From Nostoc sp. KVJ3 (GTDB lineage: Bacteria > Cyanobacteriota > Cyanobacteriia > Cyanobacteriales > Nostocaceae), in assembly GCF_026127265.1 (NCBI RefSeq), contig NZ_WWFG01000010.1, forward strand, positions 1-64,000: a DNA stretch of 64,000 nt, given 5' to 3'. Positions 28,546-38,323 of the stretch are shown here, piece after piece; the first letter of the stretch is position 1; every line of letters starts with the position of its first letter. The notes under the pieces are model-generated. The model ran no database searches, had not been told where the DNA came from, and saw nothing but the letters and a program-made list of their open reading frames with translations. Made by a program: the position numbers and the translations under genes.

Positions 28546-31010
28546 TAAGATTTTTGATATTGGGGATTTGACAGTAAACTCAATTGTGCCTGACGTAGTG
28601 CCTCTGCTTTAGGTAAGCCATTATTCAACCCTCTATAAAATTCTTGCATAAGCAAAGCGGTAGAATTGGCATCCACGCGCCACAAAGTAGCGACAGTACT
28701 ACGCGCACCTGCCTGGGCAGCTATCCCTGCAATGCCCATCGCTGACTGCTTGTTGCCTTTTGCAGTTTCGCAGGCGCTGAGAACAAGTAATTCAATTGCA
28801 TCTTGACTATTTTCAGTTTTATCTCTGATTAAGCTGTCAAAGTCTCTAATATTAATTAGTTTGTCATAGGCTACCAGTACTGTTTTGAGTGGATCAGAAC
28901 TGAATTGTCCGTGGGTAGTAATATGTACAATAGGAAAATTATTTTGAGTCAGTTCTTCTTTGAACCTTTTAAGGGTAAACTTATCGTCTAACAAGGCGAC
29001 TGACGATTTAGTTTGTTTTTCAACATTTTCTACTTCTTGTTTAGATGGGGGCAAATTTTCCATGTTTTTAGGTGCATTTTTATCTATATAACTGGGGCTA
29101 ATTTTTGATAGTCCAGCTATCAAAGCTATCATCTGGTTTTCATGCAAGATTCTAGGTTGCCTTACCCTAGAACCTAGAGTTTCTGCAATACTATAATGCT
29201 CTATTAGATAATGTTTTCCATCATATAACAATGCCATTGGTAAGCTTTGAAAAGATTTATCTAAAGTGAATATTAGCGTACCTGATGAGGGTATATATGT
29301 TTTAATTGGTGTAATTAAATATTCATAAATTTTTTGAGAATAATGAGTAATAGCATTCTCATTGATGTTAATAAGTTTTTCGCCTTGTAATGCTTCTAAA
29401 AGCTGATTCACCTGAAATCGAACTAACTTAGAGTCAACAGAATTATGGTGAAGTGAGCCATCTGGAGACTGAACAATTATCTCTATAGTATCTTCTAAGT
29501 CAATAATATTAATTACAGATGGAACGTTCTTGAGATTTTGAAGCTGGTTCAAAGCAACAAGGTCAAGCTTGCCACATCGAAGAAAGTTTTCTAAACGTGC
29601 TATTTGCAGTCCTTCATTTATCTGTATTACTTTTTTTAAATCAGGACTAGGAGATGCTAAGAGTAATCGCATATAATTGCGATAGGTCGGCTCCATTTCC
29701 TCCTGAAACGAGAACTGTAAGTCTCCGTTACTTGACAAAAGACTATCACGAACTTGAGTCATGTTTGTGATCGCCGCATTATAGTTCTGAATCGCTAACT
29801 CAGTTTTTCCCTGCTTTTGGTAAATTAGTCCTAACTGCTGCTGCCATTGGTAGGCGATATCCGAAGCCCGAATTGATTGAGCGAATCCTAAAGCCTTCTT
29901 AAAATATGCCTGTTTTTGTTCTGTTTGAGTTGATAATTTACCCAAAGTACCAAAACTATAGGATAACCATCGGATACTATTAATAGTTTCAGCCATTTTC
30001 AAGGCTAATTTAGCATATCGAATCGCTACTGATTTCAATTGTTCATCTGGGATCTGGTTGAGGTTATTAGCAAAATTCAACCGAGCATGAATAGATGGCT
30101 CAGGTGATAACTCCAAAAAGGCAGAAGAATTTTCATCTATTTGATTTACCAATACTCGGATCTGTTGATTAACTTTCTGATGAAGGTTCGCTTGATTTTG
30201 TTGATGACTGAGCCATTGTTCCCAACTTATCAGTAAAGTTAAGTGATTCAACTGAGCTTGCAGTTTAGCTGATTTTGAGATATTTGGGATGTTTTCTAGT
30301 GTTTGATAATACCAGAGTGATTTTTGCGCTTTTTGTGGAATAATGTTAGCAATCTGCTCTCGAAAAAGTGGTTCCTCTATCCAAAAATATTTATCTTGTA
30401 ATTGCTGATAAATTGTCTGTTCAATATTACCCAGAGACAGATAAATACCACTAATCTTTGATGAGGATACAAGTTTTGCCAGCGTTAATGTTTCTTGTAG
30501 AACTGTTTCCGATTCATTTAACTGACCTAAAATCCGCAAGACTTCTCCTAGATTCTGTAATCCAAGCAAGTTAACTGATGTTGGTTTCTGCTTACCGATT
30601 ACTGCCGTCAGTTGCTCTTTTTGACCAATAGCAGGTTGCTGCAAAGTCGGATCGCAAATATCTAGAATTGTATTCAACTTTAAAGCTTCTAAAAGTGTAT
30701 TGCAAGCTTGTTTATGTAATCCTAATGCTTGGAAAGCAAGATTTTGATTAATCAGGCTTTCCGTAATCCCATCTTGGTCGTTTAATTGCCGATAAATTTT
30801 CGTAGATTCCTGCCAAGTTTTTAAAGCTTCATTCGCCTGATCTAGAGCTAATTGTTCGTGACCTGATGAAGTCAGGGATGCCGCTTGATTTTTGAGAAAT
30901 TCTTTTTCTTTTTTTACAGTTTGGGCAGGTGAAGATGATTGAATTAAAATTATAGATAATGCTAAAATGCCTGAGAAGAGATATTTAAAGTAACATTGAG
31001 GTACAATCAT
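28506..31010 (-). CDS. CHAT-domain (caspase-like) protease with TPR repeats
   Basis: This 834-aa protein has a signal peptide (FSGILALSIILIQSSSPAQ), then about 400 residues of TPR-like repeats. The C-terminal CHAT domain (about residues 540-834) shows the His in IVHITTHGQFSSDP and the Cys in LLVLSACETAKGNK, the catalytic dyad of the caspase/separase-like fold. The end GIAGIAAQAGARSTVATLWRV is typical. CHAT proteases cleave proteins in signalling or cell-death pathways. The signal peptide suggests it works outside the cytoplasm. It lies 15 bp downstream of the TpsA-like gene, in the same direction, so they are probably co-transcribed. Its 3' end overlaps the opposing secreted-protein gene. Confidence 0.85.
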   Translation of the reverse strand: MIVPQCYFKYLFSGILALSIILIQSSSPAQTVKKEKEFLKNQAASLTSSGHEQLALDQANEALKTWQESTKIYRQLNDQDGITESLINQNLAFQALGLHKQACNTLLEALKLNTILDICDPTLQQPAIGQKEQLTAVIGKQKPTSVNLLGLQNLGEVLRILGQLNESETVLQETLTLAKLVSSSKISGIYLSLGNIEQTIYQQLQDKYFWIEEPLFREQIANIIPQKAQKSLWYYQTLENIPNISKSAKLQAQLNHLTLLISWEQWLSHQQNQANLHQKVNQQIRVLVNQIDENSSAFLELSPEPSIHARLNFANNLNQIPDEQLKSVAIRYAKLALKMAETINSIRWLSYSFGTLGKLSTQTEQKQAYFKKALGFAQSIRASDIAYQWQQQLGLIYQKQGKTELAIQNYNAAITNMTQVRDSLLSSNGDLQFSFQEEMEPTYRNYMRLLLASPSPDLKKVIQINEGLQIARLENFLRCGKLDLVALNQLQNLKNVPSVINIIDLEDTIEIIVQSPDGSLHHNSVDSKLVRFQVNQLLEALQGEKLININENAITHYSQKIYEYLITPIKTYIPSSGTLIFTLDKSFQSLPMALLYDGKHYLIEHYSIAETLGSRVRQPRILHENQMIALIAGLSKISPSYIDKNAPKNMENLPPSKQEVENVEKQTKSSVALLDDKFTLKRFKEELTQNNFPIVHITTHGQFSSDPLKTVLVAYDKLINIRDFDSLIRDKTENSQDAIELLVLSACETAKGNKQSAMGIAGIAAQAGARSTVATLWRVDANSTALLMQEFYRGLNNGLPKAEALRQAQLSLLSNPQYQKSYYWAPFLLVGSWL

Positions 31011-31025
31011 TTTTCTATCTTTTTA

Positions 31026-33548
31026 TCACTGAAATATTGAAAAACAAGAACTTGCAGACAGTGAAGCATCATCCAAAGCTAAATTTGCTTGGTCTGCCGT
31101 CAAAACAAAATTTCCTTGAGAATCCCGAATCAAAGCGTTGGCTTCTATGATTTGTGTAGGCTGGTTACTTCTTAATAATTTTGGATTATACAGATTATTA
31201 AGACCTGAAATAGGAAAAAAGTTACTTTGTTCAATATTGTTATGTATTAGGTCGTTAGGCTTAGATTGTAGATTGCGACTACTAACAGCAAAGCTACTGG
31301 TTCCTGTGCCTACTTGTTTTTGGCAAGCTGGGATAATTTGAGGAGTTGTTGGAATCCCTTTTGGTGCAGTTTTATTGATGCCAGAATTATTATCCAAAGC
31401 GTTGATATGAATATTACCATTCAATCCGAATTCTGAACTAGCTGTAATTTTGCTATCGGGAGAAGAAAAGAATCCGAGAGCATTGATGTTGATATTACCG
31501 CCTCTTCCTTTAAAGGCATTGGCTGTAATCTTACTGTTTTCTATGACAATCAGAAGATTGGTATCAATAATGATATTTCCGCCATTTGCGGAGCCTGTTA
31601 CACTAAAGCCAGAGTTTGCAGCAAGGGCAGAGATTAAGCCTGGGTCACTTGATGTAGCATTGATAGTACTATTACGACGTACTAATAAACTATTTGCTTG
31701 CAAGAAAATATTCCCTCCCTGTCCTGACGCAGTTGCTGCTCCAATATTTGAGTTGTCTAAGTTAATATTGTTAGCATTAATTTTTAAATTACCGGCATTA
31801 CCAGTTCCAAAATTACTTACATTAACTAGAGTGCCATCTCTTAGAGTTAATCGGTTAGTATTGATTGTCACATCACCAGCATTTCCATTAGTAACTGGTG
31901 GTAATCCTAGTAATTGTTGTAGTGCAGTAGAAATAAAAGCTGCGGTTGATGATATACCAAAAGGTTGGTCATAAACTAATCCATCAGAGGTTTCTCGCGT
32001 TATATCTATAGAATTGTAAGCATTAACTACAACATTCCCTGCATTTCCCTTTCCTAAAGTGTAAGAATTAATATTACTGCCATTTTGTAAAAGAACCTTT
32101 GGTGCATTAACTGTTAAAATACCAGCATTTCCAGTACCAAAAGCTGCAACACCTAATTGGCTTGATGCCAGAGAAACAAAAGGATTAAATCCACTTAATT
32201 GAACTCCCTCATTGGCATTAATAGTTAAATTTCCTCCCTTCCCCGCTCCAAATGTTCCAGATATTACTGTTCCTCCATTTAAAAGTGTTAATTTTCCTGT
32301 GTTAATTCTGAGATTTCCGCTATTACCAGAAGAGAAAGTATAAGTACCAATCCCACTAACCTTAGTAGGATCAATAGAAGAAAAACCGATTATTTGCGTC
32401 GATTCTGAGGTATTCAAAATTATATTACTACCGTTTGCTTCTGTGAAAGTTTTAGCATATATAGCTGCTCCATTTTGAATAACTAAGTTCTTTGCCGACA
32501 CTTCAATATCACCTGTATTTGCTGCTAAATTTTCACTTAAAAATCCACTGGGAATCTTTCCATCAGAGGAAGTGCCACTTAATTTTATGGAGTCAAGGGC
32601 ATTTGCATTGATACTTGCCCTTGCTTGAGTTCCTTGGTTTTGAATTAATGCTATCGAACCATCGGCTAGTGAAATTTGCTTGCCGATTAGATGAATTGAA
32701 CTGCTACCGATACCACTAGCGTCTACTAAAGCTTGTTGAGATAATCTAATATCCTGAAAATTTTGTACATCCTTGTAATTCAAAATCCAGCCATTAAAAG
32801 TGGGATTGAGGTTAACTTCACTGGATCTGACACTGCCTATTTCAATCCATCCTCCAGGAGCCGTCAAAATACCTCCCAGTAGGTCAACATTACCTCCTAT
32901 CAAAGCGAGGGTTTTTCCTTCAGACACCCGTAGACTATTAGAGCTAGTAGCAGATCCTAAAATGGGCGAAAATAAGGGGGTAGAAACAGTTAAGCTATGA
33001 CCTGTACCTTGCACAATAATTGCCCCTGGATTGCTTCCCAATTGCAAACCAACTGGAACACTAATAGTTAGTAAGGGTGTAGTTTTAACATTCGTGGCAT
33101 TGAAGTAAAATTTATCAGCAAAATTAATACTATTTGCCGTACTAGCAAGAAATGAACCACCAAGATTTAGTGAAGCATTAGGGCCAAAAATAATCCCGCT
33201 AGGATTGATCAAAAACAGGTCAGCAGTACCATTAGCTTTAAGTATACCGTCAATATTTGATATGGATGAACCTGTTACCCGGCTAAAGATATGCTGAATG
33301 TCAGTTGCATTATTAAAATAAGCAGTATCTCCAGTTGTAACAGAAAATTTTTCAAAACTGTGAAACAGATTATTACCCGTTCTTGTACCTCCATTAATAG
33401 TATGAATATTATCCTGATTTATTACTTGGGAGTTGGAGGGCAACGAAGTATCAGGAACAATTTCTGCAATAGCCTGTGTAGATAATAAACAGTGTAAAGT
33501 AATATTCACAAAAAGATATAATTTTATTTTCTGCATTTTTATCTTCAT
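31026..33548 (-). CDS. Filamentous-haemagglutinin/TpsA-like secreted protein
   Basis: The protein is about 840 aa from ATG 33548. A signal peptide (LYLFVNITLHCLLSTQAIA) is followed by the TPS secretion domain (about residues 25-170) with the haemagglutinin landmarks NNLFHSFEKFSV, NIDGILKANGTADLFLINPSGIIFG. Many imperfect beta-helix repeats rich in GNAGN, GSNI and NANAL follow. It ends in a short Cys-containing C-terminus (CSIFQ). These proteins are exported by a TpsB/Omp85 transporter, which is not encoded in this window. Low-complexity Asn/Ser content suggests surface attachment. Upstream in-frame ATGs up to 33689 exist but precede a weaker start. Confidence 0.8.
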   Translation of the reverse strand: MKIKMQKIKLYLFVNITLHCLLSTQAIAEIVPDTSLPSNSQVINQDNIHTINGGTRTGNNLFHSFEKFSVTTGDTAYFNNATDIQHIFSRVTGSSISNIDGILKANGTADLFLINPSGIIFGPNASLNLGGSFLASTANSINFADKFYFNATNVKTTPLLTISVPVGLQLGSNPGAIIVQGTGHSLTVSTPLFSPILGSATSSNSLRVSEGKTLALIGGNVDLLGGILTAPGGWIEIGSVRSSEVNLNPTFNGWILNYKDVQNFQDIRLSQQALVDASGIGSSSIHLIGKQISLADGSIALIQNQGTQARASINANALDSIKLSGTSSDGKIPSGFLSENLAANTGDIEVSAKNLVIQNGAAIYAKTFTEANGSNIILNTSESTQIIGFSSIDPTKVSGIGTYTFSSGNSGNLRINTGKLTLLNGGTVISGTFGAGKGGNLTINANEGVQLSGFNPFVSLASSQLGVAAFGTGNAGILTVNAPKVLLQNGSNINSYTLGKGNAGNVVVNAYNSIDITRETSDGLVYDQPFGISSTAAFISTALQQLLGLPPVTNGNAGDVTINTNRLTLRDGTLVNVSNFGTGNAGNLKINANNINLDNSNIGAATASGQGGNIFLQANSLLVRRNSTINATSSDPGLISALAANSGFSVTGSANGGNIIIDTNLLIVIENSKITANAFKGRGGNININALGFFSSPDSKITASSEFGLNGNIHINALDNNSGINKTAPKGIPTTPQIIPACQKQVGTGTSSFAVSSRNLQSKPNDLIHNNIEQSNFFPISGLNNLYNPKLLRSNQPTQIIEANALIRDSQGNFVLTADQANLALDDASLSASSCFSIFQ

Positions 33549-33697
33549 TAAACTGTTGCTAACCAATGGAATGGTTTTTGTTTCGTGCATAGAGATAAAG
33601 GTGGGAATAATATATTTAGCTTTGTCTTCAGCCAAAAAGTTCAATTCATACTGCAATATGCAACGTCTATATTTGATTGGGTATGCCATTGAATCGC

Positions 33698-34986
33698 TTA
33701 TTCTTTGGTTACAGAGAGGACAGGCTTTCTCATATTTACGGCCTGCTCTACAATATCGGCTGCCCGAATAACTCCCCCAGCACGATTAATGGCTATTTGT
33801 AATTTAGAAGCATTTTTTTTGTACACATCCTCTGTCATTAATTTTTGAATGGTACTTCGTAGCCGGGGAATACTTAATTGAGATAGTTGTACTACTTCTC
33901 CAACGCCTGTCCATACCAAACGTGCTGCTATTCCTAGCTGATCATTAGCAATTGGAATAGCCAGCATTGGAACGCTGTTGCTTAAAGATTCTAAAACTGT
34001 ATTCAAACCTGCATGAGTAATTGTAATGGTTGCTTTTTTTAGCAATTCCAGTTGTGGTGCGTAGTTAACAACTAGCAAAGAGCCAGGCATTTCTTGTAGC
34101 AATTCAGAGCAATTGGAACCACCAAGGGAAATTACTAGCTGAACGTCTAAATCAGCGCAAGCTTCTGCAATATAACGAAAAATATAATGCTGGCGATTCT
34201 GCAAAGTTCCAAGTGACGCATAAATTAACGGCTGCTCTGTTAACTTTTCATAAGGAAAAGGTATATGTTCTCGCCCTGATATATCTTGATAGGGGCCAGT
34301 GAAATGAAAGCATTTAGGTAAATCCTTTCTTGGAAATTCAAACTCAACAGGTAATTGGCTTAGTTGAGCGAGTCGTGAAAAGCTATCCTTTTGAGGGGTG
34401 TCACGGTAGAGGGTAGATCCCATGATCGGCGATATTCGTCTAAAACTTGTGTAATTGGTTGTGTAAGACGCTTCATTAACAAGTAAGCTGCTTTATTACG
34501 TAAACACGCCCACCATGCTGTGTTATAACTCCAGGGTGTGAAAAAAGGGGGAATTGTGTCTTCTTGATTAACTGGTAAAGCATTGCAAACAGTAACAAAA
34601 GGAATTTGTAGATATTCTGCAATAGTCTCACCTCCTATTGTAGTTTGGTCTACTAACAATGCTTCTACACCAGCATTTTCAAGAGCTTGTGGTGCTTCAC
34701 TAAGTAGTAGATGCACCTCCTCTTTCATCAGGTTGAGAATATATTTAAAAGCTGTAAACCCGCTCAGTTCACCTAACTCTGCTAAAGAATGCATGTTTGC
34801 GTCTTTAGGGGATCTAGATTTTTTAATATAACAATAGTCTAATCCTGCTGCTAATATTTTGGATTCAACATCAGCGACTGCCAAGAGTGTCACACAATTT
34901 CCACGTCTTTGTAATTCACGTCCTAAAGCAATCATCGGGTTTAAGTGCCCATCTGTTGCAGGGCAAAGGATACCAAAGTGAGTCAT
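33698..34986 (-). pseudogene. MGT-type UDP-glycosyltransferase broken by one frameshift
   Basis: Two adjoining frames make one GT1 family enzyme of about 430 aa. The N-terminal half from 34986 (MTHFGILCPATDGHLNPMIA) carries the acceptor-binding domain. The C-terminal half has the sugar-nucleotide signature (HAGLNTVLESLSNSVPMLAI, then PIANDQ). Between 34400 and 34420 the frame changes, and one extra C in the CCC of SWDLP restores DLPLYRDTPQKDSF. The closest known relatives are macrolide/zeaxanthin-type glucosyltransferases. It could glycosylate a lipid, carotenoid or the polyketide made by the cluster at 42-62 kb, but it lies outside that operon. Whether the shift is real or an error cannot be told. 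Confidence 0.75.
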
Positions 34987-35443
34987 GCATGAAACTCCTG
35001 TCTGAAATTATAACTATCAAAGAGTCCTTATTTTAAATCTATTAATTAATAAACTCAAAGTTATATAAAAGCCAAGCCCACTCAACTTTTAGTCTAGAGT
35101 ATAAGAGGGTTCGTAAAAAAAAAAAGATTTGTCTAATCGACAGTTAATATTTTTAAATTAAGAATCACTACAAAAATTTAGCTAGTAGTCGCTAACCTAA
35201 ATAAGATCAGTAACAAAAATTGCAACATTATATATTTTCATAAAACAAAATAAAGCCAGACATTATTAATCAATATCATGAATCACAACTATTCAGATTT
35301 ATTTAATTTTAATTATGGCTAAAGTTATAAATATTGATAATTCCTTCTATCCCCTAAGATAGATAAAATATTAAAAAGTATTGAACTGCACAAAAAAGTA
35401 AGTTCAATTTTATATCATGTTTTTTTGATTGAGTCAATAGTTA
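34987..35443. other. AT-rich intergenic region, no gene seen
   Basis: This 457-bp AT-rich stretch lies between the start of the glycosyltransferase and the end of the interrupted thioredoxin-like gene. It probably holds the glycosyltransferase promoter. No coding frame or hairpin stood out. Confidence 0.4.
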
Positions 35444-35802
35444 CTAAAAAATCTTCAAGACGATCAATAGAGAGTTACCAGTTCGGGTTGCTGTAGCGCT
35501 CACTTTATGATCAATATTTGTGTCCCCCTTGTAGCCAGAAGCTTTCGCAAGATCCTTAAGGTTTTGCACGCCGCTATACTGATGTCCATTTATAACCCAA
35601 GTTGGTACACCGGGGACTTTTGCCGCTTTACATAAATCGGGATGAGGATTGATAGCTTTTTTGTCACACTCCACCTTGATGCTGTCGTTGATAATCTGGT
35701 AGGCTTCTTTACCAAAGAGTAACGTCTGTTCATGACAGTGAGGACACCACCAAGCGACGTATTCTTTTGCACCGATGTTCACCAAATGCTTCGCCAAGGC
35801 TA

Positions 35803-37005
35803 GTAGTCTGCCAAGGTAACTTTGCTAAGTAAAACCTCTAATTGGTAAAATAACCAAAAACGGGGTGTGGTATGGGCAAAAAGTACATTGTTGACTTGAA
35901 TGAAGATGAAGTTTCTCAGCTACAGGCAATAATTAAAAAAGGTAAGCACAAAGCAAGAACTATAACCCGTGCAAACATTCTTCTGATGGCAACTGATAGA
36001 GAAAGGGATCAAGCGATCGCTAGCATAGTTAGAGCGCATGTTGCAACAGTGCAACGAATACGAGAAAAATTTGTCATTGGTGGGTTAGATTTTGCTTTAA
36101 AGGATGAAGTTCATCCACCAAAACCTAAAAAATTAGATGAAAAGCAAGAAGCATTTTTGATTGCAACGGCTTGTTCTAAGCCGCCAGAAGGGAGAGTGCG
36201 TTGGACAATGCAATTATTAGCGGATCACTTAGTAAACCTTGGGATAATAGATTCAATTTCCGACGAAACAATACGTCAAACTCTAAAAAAAACGAAATTA
36301 AACCGTGGTTAAAAGAACAGTGGTGTATTCCCGAAGTTAACGCAGAGTATGTATTCAGAATGGAGGATGTGTTGGATTTATATAATGAGCCTTATGATCC
36401 TAAACGCCCTGTAGTCTGCTTTGATGAACGTCCCTACCAATTAGTAGAAGAAGTAAGACTTCCTTTACCACCAGAGCCGGAGCAGCCTGAACGTTATGAT
36501 TTCGAGTATAAGCGTAACGGGACAGTCAATTTATTTGCATGTTTTCAACCCTTGGCTGGATGGCGGCATATCGAAGTTACAGAACGTCGAACTAAAGCCG
36601 ATTTTGCTCTTCAAATGAAAAAGTTAGTAGATATTGATTATCAAGATGCTGATATTATTCGTTTAGTAGTTGATAACCTAAATATTCATACTCCCAGCGC
36701 GTTATATGAAGTTTTTCCACCAGAAGAAGCACGTCGAATTATTCAAAAATTAGAGTTTCACTATACTCCTAAACACGCTTCTTGGTTAAATCAAGTAGAA
36801 ATTGAATTATCTGTTTTATCTCGCCAATGTTTAGAACGGCGTATTCCTAATGCAGAAACATTAACTTCTGAGATTGCTGCTTGGGAGAAACAACGTAATC
36901 AACAAAAAGCCAGTGTCTATTGGGGTTTCCAAACCAAAGATGCTCGTCGAAAAATGCAGCGTTTATACCCGGATTTAACTTAGCAAAGTTGGCTTGGTAG
37001 ACTAC
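35803..37005 (+). mobile_element. IS630-family insertion sequence
   Basis: This element of about 1203 bp is flanked by TA on both sides (35801-35802 and 37006-37007), the standard IS630 target duplication. Its ends are inverted repeats of about 28 bp: GTAGTCTGCCAAGGTAACTT begins the left end and GTAGTCTACCAAGCCAACTT is the complement of the right end, both continuing TGCTAAGT. It encodes one transposase in two frames. The target gene is otherwise uninterrupted, so the insertion is recent. Confidence 0.9.
35872..36983 (+). CDS. IS630 transposase, two frames joined by probable -1 frameshifting
   Basis: The first frame (35872-36312) encodes the HTH part (TITRANILLMATDRERDQAI). The second frame, entered near 36290 and ending 36983, encodes the DDE domain with Asp in VVCFDERPYQ, Asp in IIRLVVDNLNIHT and Glu in HASWLNQVEIELSVLSR. 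The frames overlap at a run of eight A (36285-36292), where a -1 shift changes TLKKTKLNRG into KKNEIKPWLKEQ and yields a full-length protein. Many IS630 elements use this device, so a programmed shift is more likely than decay. Confidence 0.85.
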
Positions 37006-37312
37006 TAGTTCTGCCTCCCCAGAAATGGTGGTGATTTCCCAACCGACTCCAGTCTGAGGTCGTTCTTTGGGCAGGAAGAAAATAATTGATGGGGATTTTT
37101 GGTTGTCTGTTTGTTGAGCAATATCTGTCATTAGTGCAGAGCCAGAACTCTTACCAACACAGATAATGGAGAGCGTTAACAGTGCAAGTAAAACAGGGTG
37201 TTTGATAGCCATATTAAATATATACTTTGATTTAATAGTTGTCGAAGCTAACAATTAGAAGCTTTAAGATTGTAGTATTTTGTATAACTGATAACGCGAA
37301 GTCAAGATATTA

Positions 37313-38035
37313 TTATTCATCATCTTCATCTTCATAATCGAAATTATCATCACCATGTTCTTCATACCACTTTCTCTCTTCCTCCAAAGCGATTTCTCTT
37401 GAGATCCTTTTTCTTTCTAGGGCTTCCCTTTCTAACTTTTCTATTTCTTGCCTTTCTATTTCTTGCCTTGCTCTTTCTATTCTTTCTCTATCTCTGGTTT
37501 CTCTTTCTACCCTGTCTCTTTCAAGCTGAATTAATCGCTGCTCCACTCGTTCACAGTAGAAATCCAAAGCCTTTCCTGTGGTTGCTCCGGTAATCGCACC
37601 ACCAGCTAAAAAGACGATGACAGTTTTCCAGCCGCCAAAGGGATTACCGCTCCACTCCAAACTACCCTCATTGAGCCACACCAGTAGGAAGTAGACGAGA
37701 ATTCCAATAACTGTATTGATGAGAGCAAAAACTCTTGGTGTCATTTCGGATTGACGAAGTATCAACCACTGCGCCAAACTGAGAATCACACCAAAGATGA
37801 AAGCAGCAATTCCTGAGAGAATTAGATTACCTGGGAAACTGAATGGATCTACCGCAAATTTAATGATTAGCGTGATAATAATCGGGGCAGAGAGCAAAAA
37901 GCTCAAGAGTAGGCTAGCGCTAATCGCAACAAACCAGTAGCGACCGAGATAAACCAGGCGAAATTCCAACAACGACTCTTGTACTCCAAACAAAGTCGTC
38001 CAAAATACAATACCCGCCGTCAAATAATCAAGCAT
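37313..38035 (-). CDS. Membrane protein with long charged C-terminal helix
   Basis: In this 240-aa protein residues 1-155 contain four hydrophobic segments (WFVAISASLLLSFLLSAPII; LILSGIAAFIFGVILSLAQW; VFALINTVIGILVYFLL; TVIVFLAGGAITGATTG). Residues about 160-240 are almost all Arg/Glu with Lys and Ile (for example ERETRDRERIERARQEIERQ). They end in an acidic tail (DDNFDYEDEDDE). That pattern fits a stable single alpha helix or coiled coil projecting into the cytoplasm. The family and function are unknown. It stands alone between the interrupted thioredoxin gene and an IS. Confidence 0.55.
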   Translation of the reverse strand: MLDYLTAGIVFWTTLFGVQESLLEFRLVYLGRYWFVAISASLLLSFLLSAPIIITLIIKFAVDPFSFPGNLILSGIAAFIFGVILSLAQWLILRQSEMTPRVFALINTVIGILVYFLLVWLNEGSLEWSGNPFGGWKTVIVFLAGGAITGATTGKALDFYCERVEQRLIQLERDRVERETRDRERIERARQEIERQEIEKLEREALERKRISREIALEEERKWYEEHGDDNFDYEDEDDE

Positions 38036-38323
38036 TAGCCCTTGTTTTACTCGTATGTTGAAGAGGGTATTTCTAGAATAAGCTGAAATTGAATTCAGTT
38101 GTCAGAAGTCAGAATTAAATTCAGGCTTTTGACAACTGAAGTTTTTCTTGTTAACTGTGGTTTTGGACTGATTTTCGTTAAAGTATTCTTCCATCAGTGC
38201 AAAATATAAAAAGCAATTAAAAACCCCAACCTGTTTAACTGGAGTTTAGACTAAGCAATGGAAAATGACCCAGCAGGGCTGAGTTAATCAGAGACTTAGC
38301 AAAAGTATGAAGAATCTTGGGTA

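Larger units (their letters stand above)
35444..37212 (-). pseudogene. Thioredoxin-fold protein gene interrupted by an IS630 element
   Basis: The start (MAIKHPVLLALLTLSIICVG, a signal peptide) lies at 37212 and the end at 35444, with IS DNA between. Removing 35803-37005 and one copy of the TA target joins GGGGAGGCAGAACTA to GCCTTGGCGA and restores GEAELALAKHLVNIG in frame, followed by YVAWWCPHCHEQ. The WCPHC motif is a CxxC redox site, and PGVPTWVINGHQYSGVQNL is the cis-Pro end of the same fold. The domain resembles the thioredoxin-like part of VKOR fusion proteins. The restored length is about 185 aa. The gene is inactivated but only recently, since both parts remain open. Confidence 0.85.

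Noticed and set aside
35872..36983. Transposase pseudogene by frameshift
   Set aside because: The shift occurs at an A8 run in an otherwise complete element, which fits programmed frameshifting better.
38036..38224. 5' part of the truncated IS4 transposase left of the neighbouring IS
   Set aside because: Translation of this stretch gives nothing like IS4 sequence, so the missing part was deleted rather than displaced there.
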